Below are positions 36,295 to 48,289 of a stretch of 64,000 bases of DNA, in pieces. The DNA is from Paragonimus westermani (Eukaryota > Platyhelminthes > Trematoda > Plagiorchiida > Troglotrematidae). The notes under the pieces were generated by a model. That model was not told where the DNA came from and searched no databases. It was given only the letters and a program-made list of their open reading frames with translations. A program made the translations under genes and the position numbers. The stretch spans positions 1 through 64,000 of the forward strand of contig QNGE01003803.1 in NCBI GenBank assembly GCA_008508345.1, given 5' to 3'. The first letter of the stretch is position 1. The number at the start of each line of letters is the position of its first letter.

Positions 36295-39200
36295 GCAAAC
36301 ACTGTGAAACATATGTAACTGTCTGTATAAAATTAAAACTAATTCCTTGCCTCTCCATATCCTTGTTTGAAATTAGTCCAGAAAAGTAATTTTTCTATTG
36401 TGTACAAATAAGACCTGAAAGAACGAATTGTTTTGTATTTCTCAAAGGATGGGCGAATTCCAAAACGGAGGTAAACTTGAAATCTCTGGTATGATTCCGA
36501 AGTTGAACTGAACCGGATCCCGTAATCACATCCGAATAGGCATCACAAAAGTCCCAATTGAACAGACTGTAATCAATGAATAACACTGACACAATTATGA
36601 CATCTTAAAGGTTAGGAAAGCGCGGGCTTCCTCTGGTTCCAGGTGGCTTGACGGTATTGAAGATACGATGACCCTGAAGGCGGTAGAGTGCCTAACACCG
36701 GTTCGCTACACATTCACTCTTGATCGCCAAAAGTAACAGGGTTGTTTCCGGTACTCAGCCCACCCAGGTCACATATACATACTCACGGGCAAAACAGATG
36801 ATCAACATTAGCCCGGGCGCGACATGAAAAGAGGCGCGGTTGGCGCTCCCGGTGCACCGCAGTTTTACATACGTGTAAATGTCCCTAGGTATCCATCGCC
36901 GAGGTGGTCTTTGATAAAAACCGGTTTCTTCGAATAACCGTTTTTCGCATGAGATTGTCATATTGCCCACTGCTCTGTCTGATTGGATACCATATCCGAA
37001 GAGCTCAATTAGTGCAATTTCGCCATGAATTACGCGAAGATGACTTAGACATCCGTGTAGGGCTCCACCCATCAATATATTTACTAATTCTGATTGGACA
37101 CTATCAATAAACATTATTGCGGTAAATCTCTGTGGATCAAAGCGTTAGTAGTCTGATCCATGAACGTCAATTGAAACCTGCTGGTAAGCTAAGCAACAGC
37201 TTATGAACTGAACCGCCATCACCTAACAAATTGAGAATATTCATAAAACTGAATGTTTCATATTTCAAATCTTACGCACAAACTATTTCATCTGACGTCC
37301 AGTGGCGAGGTTGCAACTCGTAGGTCCGCCACCCACGTTCCAGCTGGCCACCAAACTACGACGTCTGACGGTTAGAATATCGGGATGCATGGAGCTGACG
37401 ATGAATGGGCGGTAGCTCGCAAAAGTTACACAATCGATCGACACCGACAAGTGAACAGTAACAGGTACCTAGTTCACTCTGAGTAAGCGAGTATTTAGCT
37501 AGCACACATTCAAAAGTGTGGTGAGTTATGAGTGAGGGTCGTGTCATTTCCGTGTTAGGTCCAAGCCAGAGAGCTGATGCGAACTGCCCATGTCGACTTT
37601 TGTTGGAGAGCAGTGTTAACGAGGTCGAGTTCACAGTACAACTGTACGTAAAGACGTCGACTGTTTATCATGCTATAACTTCAGCTGCCTACGTTTATGT
37701 CTGTGCATCCCGACAATACATAATCCAGACGTTGAGTACGTTGGATTGTGGTACAATGTCTTGAAGTGATTACTGAAAATTTGAGTGAAATAGCGAGGCA
37801 GAGAGGTAAGCTAGACCACGAATTCATCAACATAAATAAGTCAGCGTTTCATACTGACGCCTAGTTTAAGGATAGACGTCCGAAAGATTCCAGTTTATTG
37901 ACTGAAACAGGGGAAGACCTGCGGGCCTCAATTGAAACTGTTGACAACAAAGAGCTCACATTCTGTTAACAATCAAGCGGGATACAGATAAAAATAGGGT
38001 GGCACCCTTGCGGCTTTCACTGTCCCACATCACTGATTGGATTGCACCACAGATACCTCTCTCAAATGACGATGCACGACATGCACACCAGTGAACCCGA
38101 TTAGTCACCATCTGCCCTATCGTTTTCAGTCAAGGGGCCTCCGGCTAGGATCGTGAGCACAACCAATAGATCACAACCTACTAATAGTTGTTTTTAATTC
38201 CCACTAGTGAAATTATCGTGTGATCACGTCATACATGAGGTAGGTGTTTGGCAGAGCGCACGACAACGGTTATTAATCTTAGATTATCTAGCCACCTAGA
38301 CCAACTCAGGCTCTGGTAAGTGAGTGTTTGAATCTCACTAAGAAAAAATTGCTGCTTACCTACTGGCGTCAGTTCACGCACATAATTAACAGCGCATAAC
38401 AGTTATCCGTACATATTTGAAAACCTCGATTCAGCAATGAAGTCTCGCAACCGGAGAGAGAGAGAAAGCATAGTACCTCTAAGTTGGATGAGACCCAATA
38501 GCGAAAAAATTTCAATCTGAACCAGCGACAGAAACAGCATGCTCACACGCGGCAGGCGCTCTACCATCTGAGCTACAAAGCTATGCTGGGAGCTCAGGAA
38601 ATCCACATTTGGTTCGAATCCTGCCGAAGCTCAGATTTTTCGCAATTTTGTCTCATCTAAATTATAAAATCTGCCACACTAATACACTACCTCTAATCTT
38701 GAAAACGTGAGGAAGACATAAACGACGTTCTAGGTTGAAGAACAGTGCACCGCTTTAGAAATACAACTGTCAGTATCACTTCAAACCTACAGTCAACCCT
38801 GGTGTGATCTGAAAAACTGTGTAAATGCCACCATCAAATCTCTAACGGCTTACTCGCTACGATGACCACAAGGGAGGAACGGAATATTCGGCACAGCTGT
38901 TTTAATCAAACTCAACTACCACTGGTTGGTTTACATACTATTTTCAGTAGGCCATTTGCAGATGCACCACAGTTAGGCCCGCATGAGCACATTTGTAGGA
39001 CCACATCGGGTGTGTGTGGTGCATACACACACACCATCTGGTTGTACGGCCTTGAAAGTCAGTTACTTCGCATGCCAGCGTTTACCATAACCAACAGTCA
39101 GTTCGGTTGCTCGGCCGATAACACTAGCATCACTAGCAGGCGAGAGTTGACGCGATCGCTTGGCGTCGTCAGTCCCACAACCGCCAGCCGAGACTTTGAA

Positions 39201-40148
39201 ACAAATGTTGGGATGACAGTGAATTAATGTTCAGTCTCTCCACTGCGTTTCATGAAGTTGGTCAAGAAACAAGTAACTGTATGTGGGAAAGCCATAAGTT
39301 GGTGAATTTGACGACCAGTTGACATATAGTAAAGTCAAAACGGACGTAAGTACTGCGTTACATCTTTGTAAGCCCTAAAAAGTATATATTACCACAAATT
39401 GAACACATTCTGATTAATCCTATGTGGACCCTTATCGAATGATTTCGATTCAGTGGTTTACAACCGAAAAAGTGCTCAGAAATAGTCGCAGTCAGAGGGC
39501 CGTCCATGTCAGTGAATGCTGTTGCAAGACAGAGGGTGTTTGAAGCTTCTCTTAGTCCTTCGAATGACTGGCCAGTGGCTACAGCTATTGTTGTGCACTC
39601 GCTGTATCCCCTTTTCAAATATAACCGAATGAACCCATGAATTGTCCGGATTAGTCAACGGATGACGTAGGACTGTAATAATGAAGCCAGATGATGCAGT
39701 GATTCCTAAGTGAAAACATTTAACCCAGTCAGTGGATGACACAGGCAGTACGGTGTGATGGGATTGGTAGTCATGTCCGCTTGGATAGTTTGGAGCACTG
39801 AAGCTTACGATCTACGTCTGAATGCCTACGCTGTGTGAAACAACTACACTAGTAGCGTGACGACTTGTGCAAATACGTTGTTTGTTGACCAAATTCTCAC
39901 TAATAGGTTAACGAGATATTCGTCTCATTATTGTGGACCGTTGAAGCGGTAAAGAATCACCAACCCAGTGGCTTAATTTGTCTAACTGAACTGTGCAGTA
40001 GTTCGCTATCCTACATTACCACCTGACACGATGTGCCTGTGGCCGTACAATTCGACGAATCAAACCAAAATCAACCAGTTCACCCTGCCGAGTGGTTGAA
40101 TTGTTCGTAGACTTGTTTAATTGCTGTGAATATGTTCGGCTTACTCAT
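36295..40148. other. Intergenic sequence with possible LINE tail and tRNA-like fragments
   Basis: Around 37960-38200 the - strand has LKTIGQMVTNRVHW, a weak match to the WLETLSDM end of RTE-like proteins. A + strand open stretch at 38862-39227 has no recognisable domain. I see no supported gene. Confidence 0.4.
38510..38640. repeat. tRNA-like fragments in opposite orientations
   Basis: On the - strand TAGCTCAGATGGTAGAGCGC (about 38553-38572) is an excellent tRNA A-box/D-arm sequence. The anticodon arm after it does not fold well and the B box is degenerate. On the + strand TTGGTTCGAATCCTGCCG (about 38611-38628) is a good B box. This looks like a tRNA-derived SINE or a rearranged tRNA pseudogene rather than a functional tRNA. 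Confidence 0.45.
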
Positions 40149-40259
40149 AAGAAACGCTTAGCAAACAGGCATGTTTTCAGTGCTTCATCAGGCTAAACAC
40201 GATATGGGTTCGCCGGAGGTAGTACATCAGCATGGTGAAATGATAATCATTAATGTCAT
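40149..40259 (-). repeat. Outer Penelope left arm with CUGAUGA motif
   Basis: The reverse complement matches 42179-42294 from ACATTAATGATTATCAT to GCGTTTCTT. On the - strand it reads TTTAGCCTGATGAAGCACTG, then AAAAC. TTAGC before the core can pair with GCTAA after a small AACA/TGTT hairpin. This resembles hammerhead stems I and III, but stem II is only two pairs. Confidence 0.7.
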
Positions 40260-40300
40260 GTTAAAAGCTCGTAAAAAATTCCCAATGTATTCATGAAAAA

Positions 40301-40445
40301 ATGTGTAGCGAACAACCTCGTTCTCAGTGATTCATCATCAGGCTAAATACATATTTATGTAATAAATTTTACAGAGGAATCGTCAAGGGAGTAAACGGGG
40401 AACGGCTGGTTAATAAGGTCAATCAGTTCAATGTCACATTGCAAT
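40301..40445 (-). repeat. Inner Penelope left arm
   Basis: The reverse complement matches 41294-41425. It includes GTGACATTGAACTGATTGAC, the block TTTACTCCC...GATTCCTCTGTAAA, TATTTAGCCTGATGATG and GTTGTTCGCTACACA. It is related in its CTGATGA core, but not closely, to the outer arms. Confidence 0.75.
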
Positions 40446-40559
40446 CACGCAACTACTTGAACAATGAGTCTTTAAAGGTTGACAGGGTGTGTGTGAAAGG
40501 ATACTTGGAATCGTCAGTACATTCACTTCAATATTTTCGTACCACCCGCCTCGAAAAGA

Positions 40560-41215
40560 AGTCTAATCAACTGTTTGACGGGCAGAGCTTTGATAAATTA
40601 CACAGATGACACAATTACTGAGGAAGTAACAGTCACGCGCACAATATTCATACAAAGTGGCTACCCGGAAATGTCCATAGACAGAGCCATGCAACAGCGG
40701 AGCGAAAGAGATCAGCTGCACCTTGTAGAAGAAAACTGTGCACGTCGGATTACCATTCAAGGGCGATACTCTGGCCGAAACTACTACACGTAGGCTCACA
40801 AGTATAGTTAATAGAACAGTTTACGCCGTTAAATTACGTGTCCACTTTACGCCCTATCTGGTTTTGTGCCCGCGCCTAAAAGATGAAGTGCCTGTTTCTG
40901 CAGCCTCGTTTTGTGTACAATCATTCACTTGTTCCTGTGGAACCAGTTATGTTGGCCACACGACTAGACGCTTATCGGAACGGGTCCGCGAACACCACCC
41001 AGCTCGGCACAACAGTGGAATAACGAAATCTGTCACAAGCGCCGTACTATCACATCTGGTGGATTCAAATCACAGTTAACATGATGGACACATTTCGTCC
41101 AACCTGCGGAGTTAAGGCTATCCAATCGAGAGCGGTGAAGAGTAGGATTGTCTACAGCATAGGTTATTGGGATTCGCATGCATAACCCACCTCTGTGCGC
41201 CCAGAAACGTTTTGT
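40560..41215 (+). pseudogene. Inner Penelope-like endonuclease region, degenerate
   Basis: Frames show the RT-thumb-like segment (FIQSGYPEMSID), the linker LPFKGDTLAETTTRRLTSIV, and the GIY-YIG domain with CSCGTSYVGHTTRRLSERVR. SHLVDSNHS then matches the conserved SHLxxTxH. The tail degenerates (RPETFCSGFGF corresponds to the usual CxQKxFVxxLRLPW). Penelope endonucleases nick target DNA for insertion. Stops and frame changes before 40738 and after 41079 make it non-functional, and the RT palm is missing. Low similarity to the Penelope at 14.5-16.4 kb indicates a different subfamily. Confidence 0.8.
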
Positions 41216-41293
41216 TCAGGCTTCGGATTTACCCTAATCAACCCCCCACCCTGTTAGCCTATCAAGACCCACTGTTCAATTAGGTACTTGACT

Positions 41294-41425
41294 GCGGTGT
41301 GACATTGAAATGATTGACCTCATTAACCACGCGTCCCTCGTTTACTCCCCTAACGATTCCTCTGTAAATTGTTATGTATTTAGCCTGATGATGCATCACT
41401 GAGAAAGATATTGTTCGCTACACAA
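41294..41425 (+). repeat. Inner Penelope right arm
   Basis: The inverted partner of 40301-40445, carrying ATTTAGCCTGATGATGCATC and TTGTTCGCTACACA. It sits right after the degenerate inner coding tail. Confidence 0.75.
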
Positions 41426-41498
41426 TATTTTAACGTCAAGTTAGTTAAACTCGTGAAGCCTAATTATGTAACGCCGGTGAATTAGGTTGTGAACGTTT

Positions 41499-42065
41499 TT
41501 GAAAAATGGGTATCCAGAACGGTTTAATTGTAAGCACATGATAGTTCGCGCAAGGGTAGATCAACCGCAAATTGTAAACAAAAAACCTGTCTATATTACT
41601 TTGCCATTCAAAGGCGATAGCAATGTTGAAAATGTAACTAGGAGACTTAACGTAGCAATTAACAAAACTTATTCCGCGGCTCAGTTAAGTGTTCGGCTTA
41701 CCTACTCACCAGTTTTGCGTCCCTGGCTAAACGATATAATGTCTGTACATGCTGTCTCTTTTTGTGTTGACCGTTTCGTTCATTCCTGTGGGACAAGCTA
41801 CACAGGCCGTAGGACAAGGTGATTATCGGAACGTATGTGCGAGAGTCACTTGGTATGGCTAGTTCGAGGATCGATAAGAACTTGGTCATCGGCGGTTGCT
41901 GGCCACGTGGTCAAATCCAACCGTCTGATTAGCCCAGTCGGTTCGTTAACGCCGATCTATCGAGTCTGTGGAGAACAGTCGAATTGGGTCAAATGTCGTT
42001 TACTAGCCCTTGTAGAAGCCATTGCAATCCGCTCACACTCAGCCCCGTTATGCTCACAANCGTAG
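41499..42065 (+). pseudogene. Outer Penelope-like endonuclease region, degenerate
   Basis: The reading frame contains PVYITLPFKGDSNVENVTRR, then HSCGTSYTGRRTR (GIY-YIG start). A stop interrupts it before LSERMCESH, and it ends with LLALVEAIAIRSHSAPLCSQ, which matches the Penelope end motif AEAIAIRxxxPxLCxQK. A single N lies at 42060 within that motif. The linker PFKGD is shared with the inner element, so the two belong to related subfamilies. Confidence 0.8.
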
Positions 42066-42178
42066 CCATGTACCAATAGCCGGACCGACCTGTTACGCAG
42101 GTGTACCGATTTCCCAAAAACGTTTACAATCTAGTTTACCTGCACTACATAATTAGACTTCACGGGTTTTACTAACTT

Positions 42179-42294
42179 GACATTAATGATTATCATCTCT
42201 CACCATGCTGATGTACTACCTCCGGCGAACCCATATGTTGTATTCAGCCTGATGATGAAGCACTAAAAACAAGCTTGTTTGCTAGGCGTTTCTT
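42179..42294 (+). repeat. Outer Penelope right arm
   Basis: The inverted partner of 40149-40259: TATTCAGCCTGATGATGAAG, then AACAAGCTTGTTTGCTAGGC. The AACA/TGTT mini-stem and the GCTAG/TTCAGC closing are more degenerate than in the left arm. Confidence 0.7.
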
Positions 42295-44929
42295 CACATG
42301 ATCTTAGACTGTAGTTTTTTTTGACACAAAGAAAATCGCATTGGTGCGCGAGAGTTCACCTTGACAAGCCTACGAAAGATGTCTACATATCAGTATAAAA
42401 TAGTCATTTTCGCTAACACAGGAGTACATGCCTTGCCTGGTCCATATTGTTCGGCTTCATCGTCCCAGTGTTTTACTTGGGGTGGTCCACCGTCGACACC
42501 AGTCGGCTGTTGATAAAAACTTCCCATCGATCGAAAAACTGCGGACCGCTAGGCACCATCGAATGACGTGAAAACACGATATTTATCTATTAGTGTACTG
42601 AACCAATCATGCCAACCAGCAAATATTAGAAGACTGTCATTAGTGATGGAAAAGAATTGCAAACTAACTCAAGTCCGACTGGAATATACAGGTTTACCCG
42701 TAGTATTAGAGCCATGGCATGTACCATTTTGAGTCGAGCTGTAGAGTTACTTAAGCAACGTGTTGCGTCACAAAGTTGTGTAACAGTTCGTTGCTCGTTT
42801 GGGCATTTTCTTCCTCAGTTCGTCTTATACACACGGCAATAAGATCGACCAGACAGTGCTGCGGCTTGGACTACCGCCTACCGCAACAGTGACGCGGGAT
42901 GATCCAGAGAAGAACTACCAGAGAAATAAGGAGCCAAAACTCGGGTAAATGAAGGTGGAACAGAACCAGAAACGTAGTGGATGCATGCACTACACTAACT
43001 ACAACACTCGGATAGCGTTCCTAACCATATTTAGATGACCATGAGACCACCAAACAAGCAGGCAACATCTATTCCCCTTATTCAACAAAGCGATCCATTT
43101 TCTTAATTCGTGATCACCCTGTCGTTTCACTCAACACGTGGTGTTGGTAAATGGCGTCTGATGCGGTAAGCACTCAGTCGACACACAGAACGTAACCCAA
43201 CTATCGCAAGCGGCGTACTTGACCAGTTGATGTCGTATCCAAGGTTGCTGACACACGCGTATAAGAACAGCCGTGGTGCTCGTGATCAACCTATGGGTGT
43301 GGGTAACTAGAGGTGGATATTGATCAAACGTGACCAGTGTTTCGATATCCTCACCACAAACAGGCTATGCAGTTAAGAACCAGCGAAGGCCACCGGCGTA
43401 CCACTGATTACGATGATCATGACTTTACTGACACACAACCCTGAACTAAATGAAAAAAGAGCTGGATAGGAAAAAGAGAAGGGATGGAATCTAACTAAAA
43501 AGAGACAACCATGCTCAAACCCAAGCATTTAGCAGCGGGTGGTATGGACAATATGAATTCGGCTTTAATTTTGTCGCCTTCTCAATGTAGCGGTTTTATC
43601 GATGCCTCAACAGATTTGGGCCGCGACAATTAACAGTTGGGTTTACCCAACTAGTTTACACTCACGAAAAGCTGAATTCGTGTGTTCATTCTATTGAAGA
43701 TTTTTTCCAGACGTATTTTCAGCGATTGACCTCAAAAATTATCTATTGATGTGGGTTACTTGAAAAAACTAACAATGACCAACACGTCAGCTGTTCGCCT
43801 ATGTACCGTTCGAAATATTTCACTGAAGCACTCCACCACATAGAGTGCGGCACTCGCCATGAATGGTTTCTCAACTACGTTGGACTTGCAGCGGAACAGT
43901 ACGCGTCCATAAGAAAAGCAAACTCGAATTCGGATGTACGGAGCGTACTTTTGGAAACATGTCTCCCACTCCATTTTGTTGAAATATACCCAGTTCGGAC
44001 AACCTGTAACAGCTGGTGACTGACAGTAAGACACAAGTGACCAAAGTACTGGAGGTATACCTTGTGTGGCTCAGAAATTCACTGTATGAGACGCTGACTT
44101 CGGTAGTCATTCAGGGGGTAGGAGACGCTTATCAGAGTCGGTGAGCTCTGTGCAATGACCCCACAGCTGGCTGCCACTAAGGAAACCATAGAACTATTTG
44201 AACAAACAGAGGGATGTGACAGCAGTTTTCAAAGATAGAACTGAATGTTACACTGGCTTGATATCATGGAAAGTCACATCAAAAATCAGTGACCCTTTAA
44301 TGCTCATTAAGCAAACGCTCACTACCTTTGGGCCCAGTTGCTTCAGCCAAATTACTCGCCTTGGCTGAATGATAGCTGAAAAACCTAAAATATAATCGTG
44401 ACCTTCTTCGAGGGACTCAGTCTAGCTGAACATATTTCAAAGAGGAGTGAGGTGAAACATGAATGTCCCAACATTAAGAGCTTGTCCTGGAATAGGTCTG
44501 TGGTAGAACGAAAGTGGACGGAAACCTAAGTTCTTAGAATAAATTTCGTAACAGAGTATGATACCCTCGCACTGTTTTCAAAATTTCCGGACGTACGATT
44601 TATTGAAGGTACTAGTGTTGACGATTCGGATAACATTTGAGAACACATTCGTTGGAAGCGTCCGGCGATGATGCAAATGTTACCGTAGCCGCCACAATAC
44701 ACAAGCACTCTGAGTCCTCCGGGGTGTGTGGCCATGCTCTGCTTTGCAGCAGGCGGTGGGAGTGTCAGCACCTGACACACACGGTCCACAGTCTGACTTG
44801 TATCGCTCCAAAGCTAGAAATCGTCTAGAAGCACACACTCTTCGTGCGCAAAAATGAAACAAGGACACCTGGGTCACCTGCTGCGTAAGACTAAGCGAAA
44901 GTACTAGAATTGGTATGGATGAAGGTACG
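42295..44929. other. Intergenic, no supported gene
   Basis: Overlapping short frames on both strands at 43756-44110 show no domain. The - strand frame at 44680-44877 has FLALERYKSDCGPC and may be 3' sequence of the LINE that begins just above it, but that is uncertain. Confidence 0.4.
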
Positions 44930-46190
44930 TAATGAACTAAGGCACACCGCCGTCTAGGACAGCGTTTTTAACCAGCGATTTGAGTGATCACGAGAACCTC
45001 AGCCAGGCAGCCAAGATCTTCATATTTCGCAACCACTTTGTTGCTTGACCACCACATGATTTTACCCCATTGTTGGTGGCCACAGTATATAATGCCCGGT
45101 ACGGTAAACGATCAGATGCCATGCGGAGTACGTGGCTAAACCATCACAGGCTATTTAACGCAATCAGTTCACCAATTGATCGTGCAGCCTGAGCGTTCCG
45201 GAATACGCGCCGGTGAACGGCCGCGTTGTTCATGCGATCAGTCCAATTAATGTGGGCTGATTAGCGAAAACACCGATGGTTAAACAGTAAGCTTGTTAAC
45301 ATCTTCGTTGCGAACAGGCCACGTTTCCGAACCATACACACGCGCATTACATACCCTTCCTTTCAGCGACAACCGAACACCTTTTCCACGCCACAGGTGA
45401 CGTAGACTGGCAGTCAACTCACGTCTCTGCTATGCTCGCTGATATCTCATCAGTAATATTACAGGCTGACGAGATAGTACTCGCCCGGTATGTGAAACCG
45501 TCTAGTCTCAAATGGATTAATTGCATTGAAGAAAGTAGGTGTGGAAGGTGCGAAGCACGTTTCATACAAGCCAGCTCGGTCATTCATCTTGTCCAGTATG
45601 GTCTGCGAGTCATCCACAGAGGGTATAAGTAAGACAGTATCACCCGCATACTCCATATCGATCACACTGGCGCCAGAAAAAGGCTCAACACCCAATTCAC
45701 TGGACTTCTCGAGGACACTTTCTAGAATATCGTCTATGACGAACTTGAGCAGCAAGGGGGAGATTGGACATCCTTGACGAACACCACTAGGAGTGACGAA
45801 CGCCGAGGACAATTGCTAATAAACCCTCACTCTGCTTGCAAAGTGAGCATACAGTGAACTCAACAGATTCACGCACTACACTGGAACATTTGGGCGCAGA
45901 AGGCATTTATGAGCAATCGAATCAAAAGCAGTCTTCAGGTCTAAAAAGATCATGACCGTCGGCTGTCTCTATAAGTGCCGATGTTCCAAAATCCGTCACT
46001 GGGTCGGAATCCCACCAGTTCTTCGCGTATCTGACTTCCTCTAGGCTTAGGGAACCGACGTGAAATGGGGCCGGTGAGTGGCTTGGGTGCAACAGACACT
46101 AGATTGATGCCTCTCAAGTTGCCACATGGAATTCGGGCCACCTGCTCGAAAACGGGAACCACTGTTGATAGGCGCCAATCACGAGACATC
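44930..46190 (-). pseudogene. RTE-like LINE reverse transcriptase to C-terminus, degenerate
   Basis: Read from 46190 down, it opens with RDWRLSTVVPVFEQ and CGNLRGINLVSVAPKPL (RT fingers; family pattern VPVFKKG...NHRGISL). It then shows GVRQGCPISPLL and LKFVIDDILE, and VIDMEYAGDTVLLIPSVDD. The catalytic YADD box has become YAGD, losing the first catalytic Asp of the pair. The region near 45.1 kb gives HVLRMASDRLPYRALYT and GGQATKWLRNMKILA, the C-terminal landmarks. Several frame shifts and a stop-rich middle show it is dead. It resembles fluke RTE-like endonuclease/reverse transcriptases. Confidence 0.8.
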
Positions 46191-46214
46191 TCGTCAATCT
46201 CACAAATCGTCTCA

Positions 46215-46430
46215 CCATCATCATAGACAGCAATACATCAGTGGTTCACACTAATGCTTAACTGCCACACAACAATGAAGAAAAAGCAAACCCTATATAG
46301 GAAGGGAGAGAAGGAAAAAAGAAGGGGACGGGAAGGGACCTAAATACTGAAAATAACTACGTCTAGATTCGAACATTCAACATCGAGGTGCCTACACCTT
46401 GCAAACAAACAACCGGGCTGCAAGTTAGAG
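46215..46430 (+). repeat. Dispersed repeat R, copy 4
   Basis: It begins ATCATAGACAGCAATACATC, passes through a purine-rich middle (GGAAGGGAGAGAAGG) and ends at AAACAAACAACCGGGC. It abuts the LINE RT on its left and LINE tail sequence on its right. Confidence 0.65.
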
Positions 46431-47830
46431 TAAGGCGTCATTAGCCGCGCATCATTAGATGCACTCACTTCACAGACAACTCAGACAAACGACAATATTT
46501 ACACCACTGAGCTCCATTAGCCGCCATCTCACCTAAACTCTCCAGCCACTGACTCTGTGAGTCGCGAGGGGCCCAGCCCGGGAGACGAACTCGATCTACA
46601 GTGGCCAGTGGACCCTTGGTGAACGACTTCATCTCCCTGCGGTCGCAGTGTCAGCGAGCAGTGCTCAGTGTGGAAGACAACTAGCTGGCATCCTTAATAC
46701 ATGACCTAACCTAGCCTGTAAAAACGTAGAGACTGGGCAAAAGAACTCGTTCCGCAATCACTAGAGAACACCCGCTTTCTAACCTCTTCGTTACACGCTG
46801 GTGCCACCCGATACGAGCGACTTAACGCATACATCAGTGGTCAAATACTTGAAGACGGTTCACGTCTTCAGAATTTTCGTCGGTTCTAATATCAACTTCT
46901 TCCCGCCATCCCTGGAAAGAGAAGCAGAGAGGAGGTATGGTCCAGGGGATTTGTAACGTTTCAGCCACAGGACCACTTCTGCCTCCGACGAAGGGCCGTC
47001 TGAAACGCAATAACCAACCATTCGGTCCCCGTCGCCTACATGGTCTGGTGGAGGTTAGCTGAACCGTCCTTCAAAGTCGGCGCGATTGACTAGTAATAAG
47101 TGAACCATCTTTTTCACATATGGTCTCATCTGCACCAACTCGATGACCATTACAGCCAGAGATCAGGGGAAAAGCCTTCTGCTATTTTCAGATAAAAAGG
47201 CCTTTTCCATCTCTTTCGATTGTTCGATGAAATAGTGCTCACGGTCTTTGCGCAAGCTTCCAGTCAAATTGCGTTGTAGTTCTCCACGGCCGTCGTCATA
47301 TTCAGTGCGGGGTGGAATCGAGTGACGCCTGTTTGTAAGGTTTACCGACATGACACAAATCCAGGTCTGTCGCAAATGAACAGCTCCTTCGGAACACACC
47401 TCTTCATAGTAAGCCTTCACAAGTGCTGCCATTTGCTTCTATTGTTCGTTAGGATCTCTCATCTAACCCGAACTAGGCAACTTGTTCACCAATGATTCCT
47501 GGTAGGCGTCATTTATACTCTCCTCGTTCGAGTGCCAGCAATGTATCTTGCATTTACGAGCGTACGTCCTCTGGGTAGATAAAACAAAACGGGCACACAC
47601 AACAGTATGGTCCAAGTCCAGGTGGTTGCTCCAAAAGGCGCGATATTCTTTATCAGCTTGGAACCACCCGCAACTGGCTGCTATTCACATGCGATGTTAG
47701 AATCGTAGACTCGCGTCTCCGACACGCAGAACACATCAAGCTCCAGACGCTATCACCACGACGCGAAAGAAGACACCGAGCTCCCGCCGAAGGGAAATTT
47801 GGCACAAGGAGCCAGACAAAGCCACTAATT
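46390..47830 (-). pseudogene. RTE-like LINE with internal deletion (endonuclease end joined to C-terminus)
   Basis: From 47830 down, the - strand shows the end of the AP endonuclease domain (a WSNHLDLDHTVVCARFVLST-like segment near 47.6 kb; family pattern WSxxLDxDHxLVxAxL). The linker before RT follows (LRKDREHYFIEQSKEMEKAF, then ENSRRLFPLI). Next come VNRLQVFDH and VARIGWHQRV, which belong after the RT domain, and finally the 3' segment shared with 33570-33850. The RT core is therefore missing, by deletion in the element or a recombination between copies. Stops and frame changes are frequent. Confidence 0.7.
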
Positions 47831-48289
47831 ATTGACGCGACAGTTACTTATGACCAAAAGATAATGACGCCAATAAAAACCTGTGGATATAACACGTAAT
47901 TAGCAGTATGACATATATAAACGAATAATGCGTTAGATAGCCAAGTGTTAGAACTTATCAAAATCCGGCTAGCTCTGTACACATGATTGATGCAGATCAC
48001 TGTTTGAATACGCGGAGATTTTCGGGGGGTAGTTTCAGAGAGCTGGGTTGATGTCAGTGTAATCCTAGACTCGTAATTCCTTTGCTGTGTGCGCCTGCAC
48101 GGGCCTCGGAGCCAAAATCCTCTCAGCGCAACCGTGTGCCACTAAGTATCTCAGACCACACACAACCATCTGTGGCAGTTAAGCATTAGTGTGAACCACT
48201 GGTGTATTGCTATGATGATGAAAGAAAATGGAGGCATACAGCATCAAAGGTGGTAGCCTCAGCTGGATAGTCCCACTTCTTAATGGCAG

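Larger units (their letters stand above)
40149..42294 (+). mobile_element. Two nested Penelope-like elements with two pairs of inverted arms
   Basis: The order is outer left arm (-), inner left arm (-), inner coding remnant (+), inner right arm (+), outer coding remnant (+), outer right arm (+). The outer arms match each other and the inner arms match each other, always inverted. The simplest reading is that one Penelope-like element inserted into another, each with inverted terminal arms. Both coding parts end in GIY-YIG endonuclease remnants. Confidence 0.75.

Noticed and set aside
38553..38572. Functional tRNA gene suggested by a perfect D-arm/A-box sequence
   Set aside because: The anticodon arm and acceptor stem do not form, and the B box on the same strand is degenerate.
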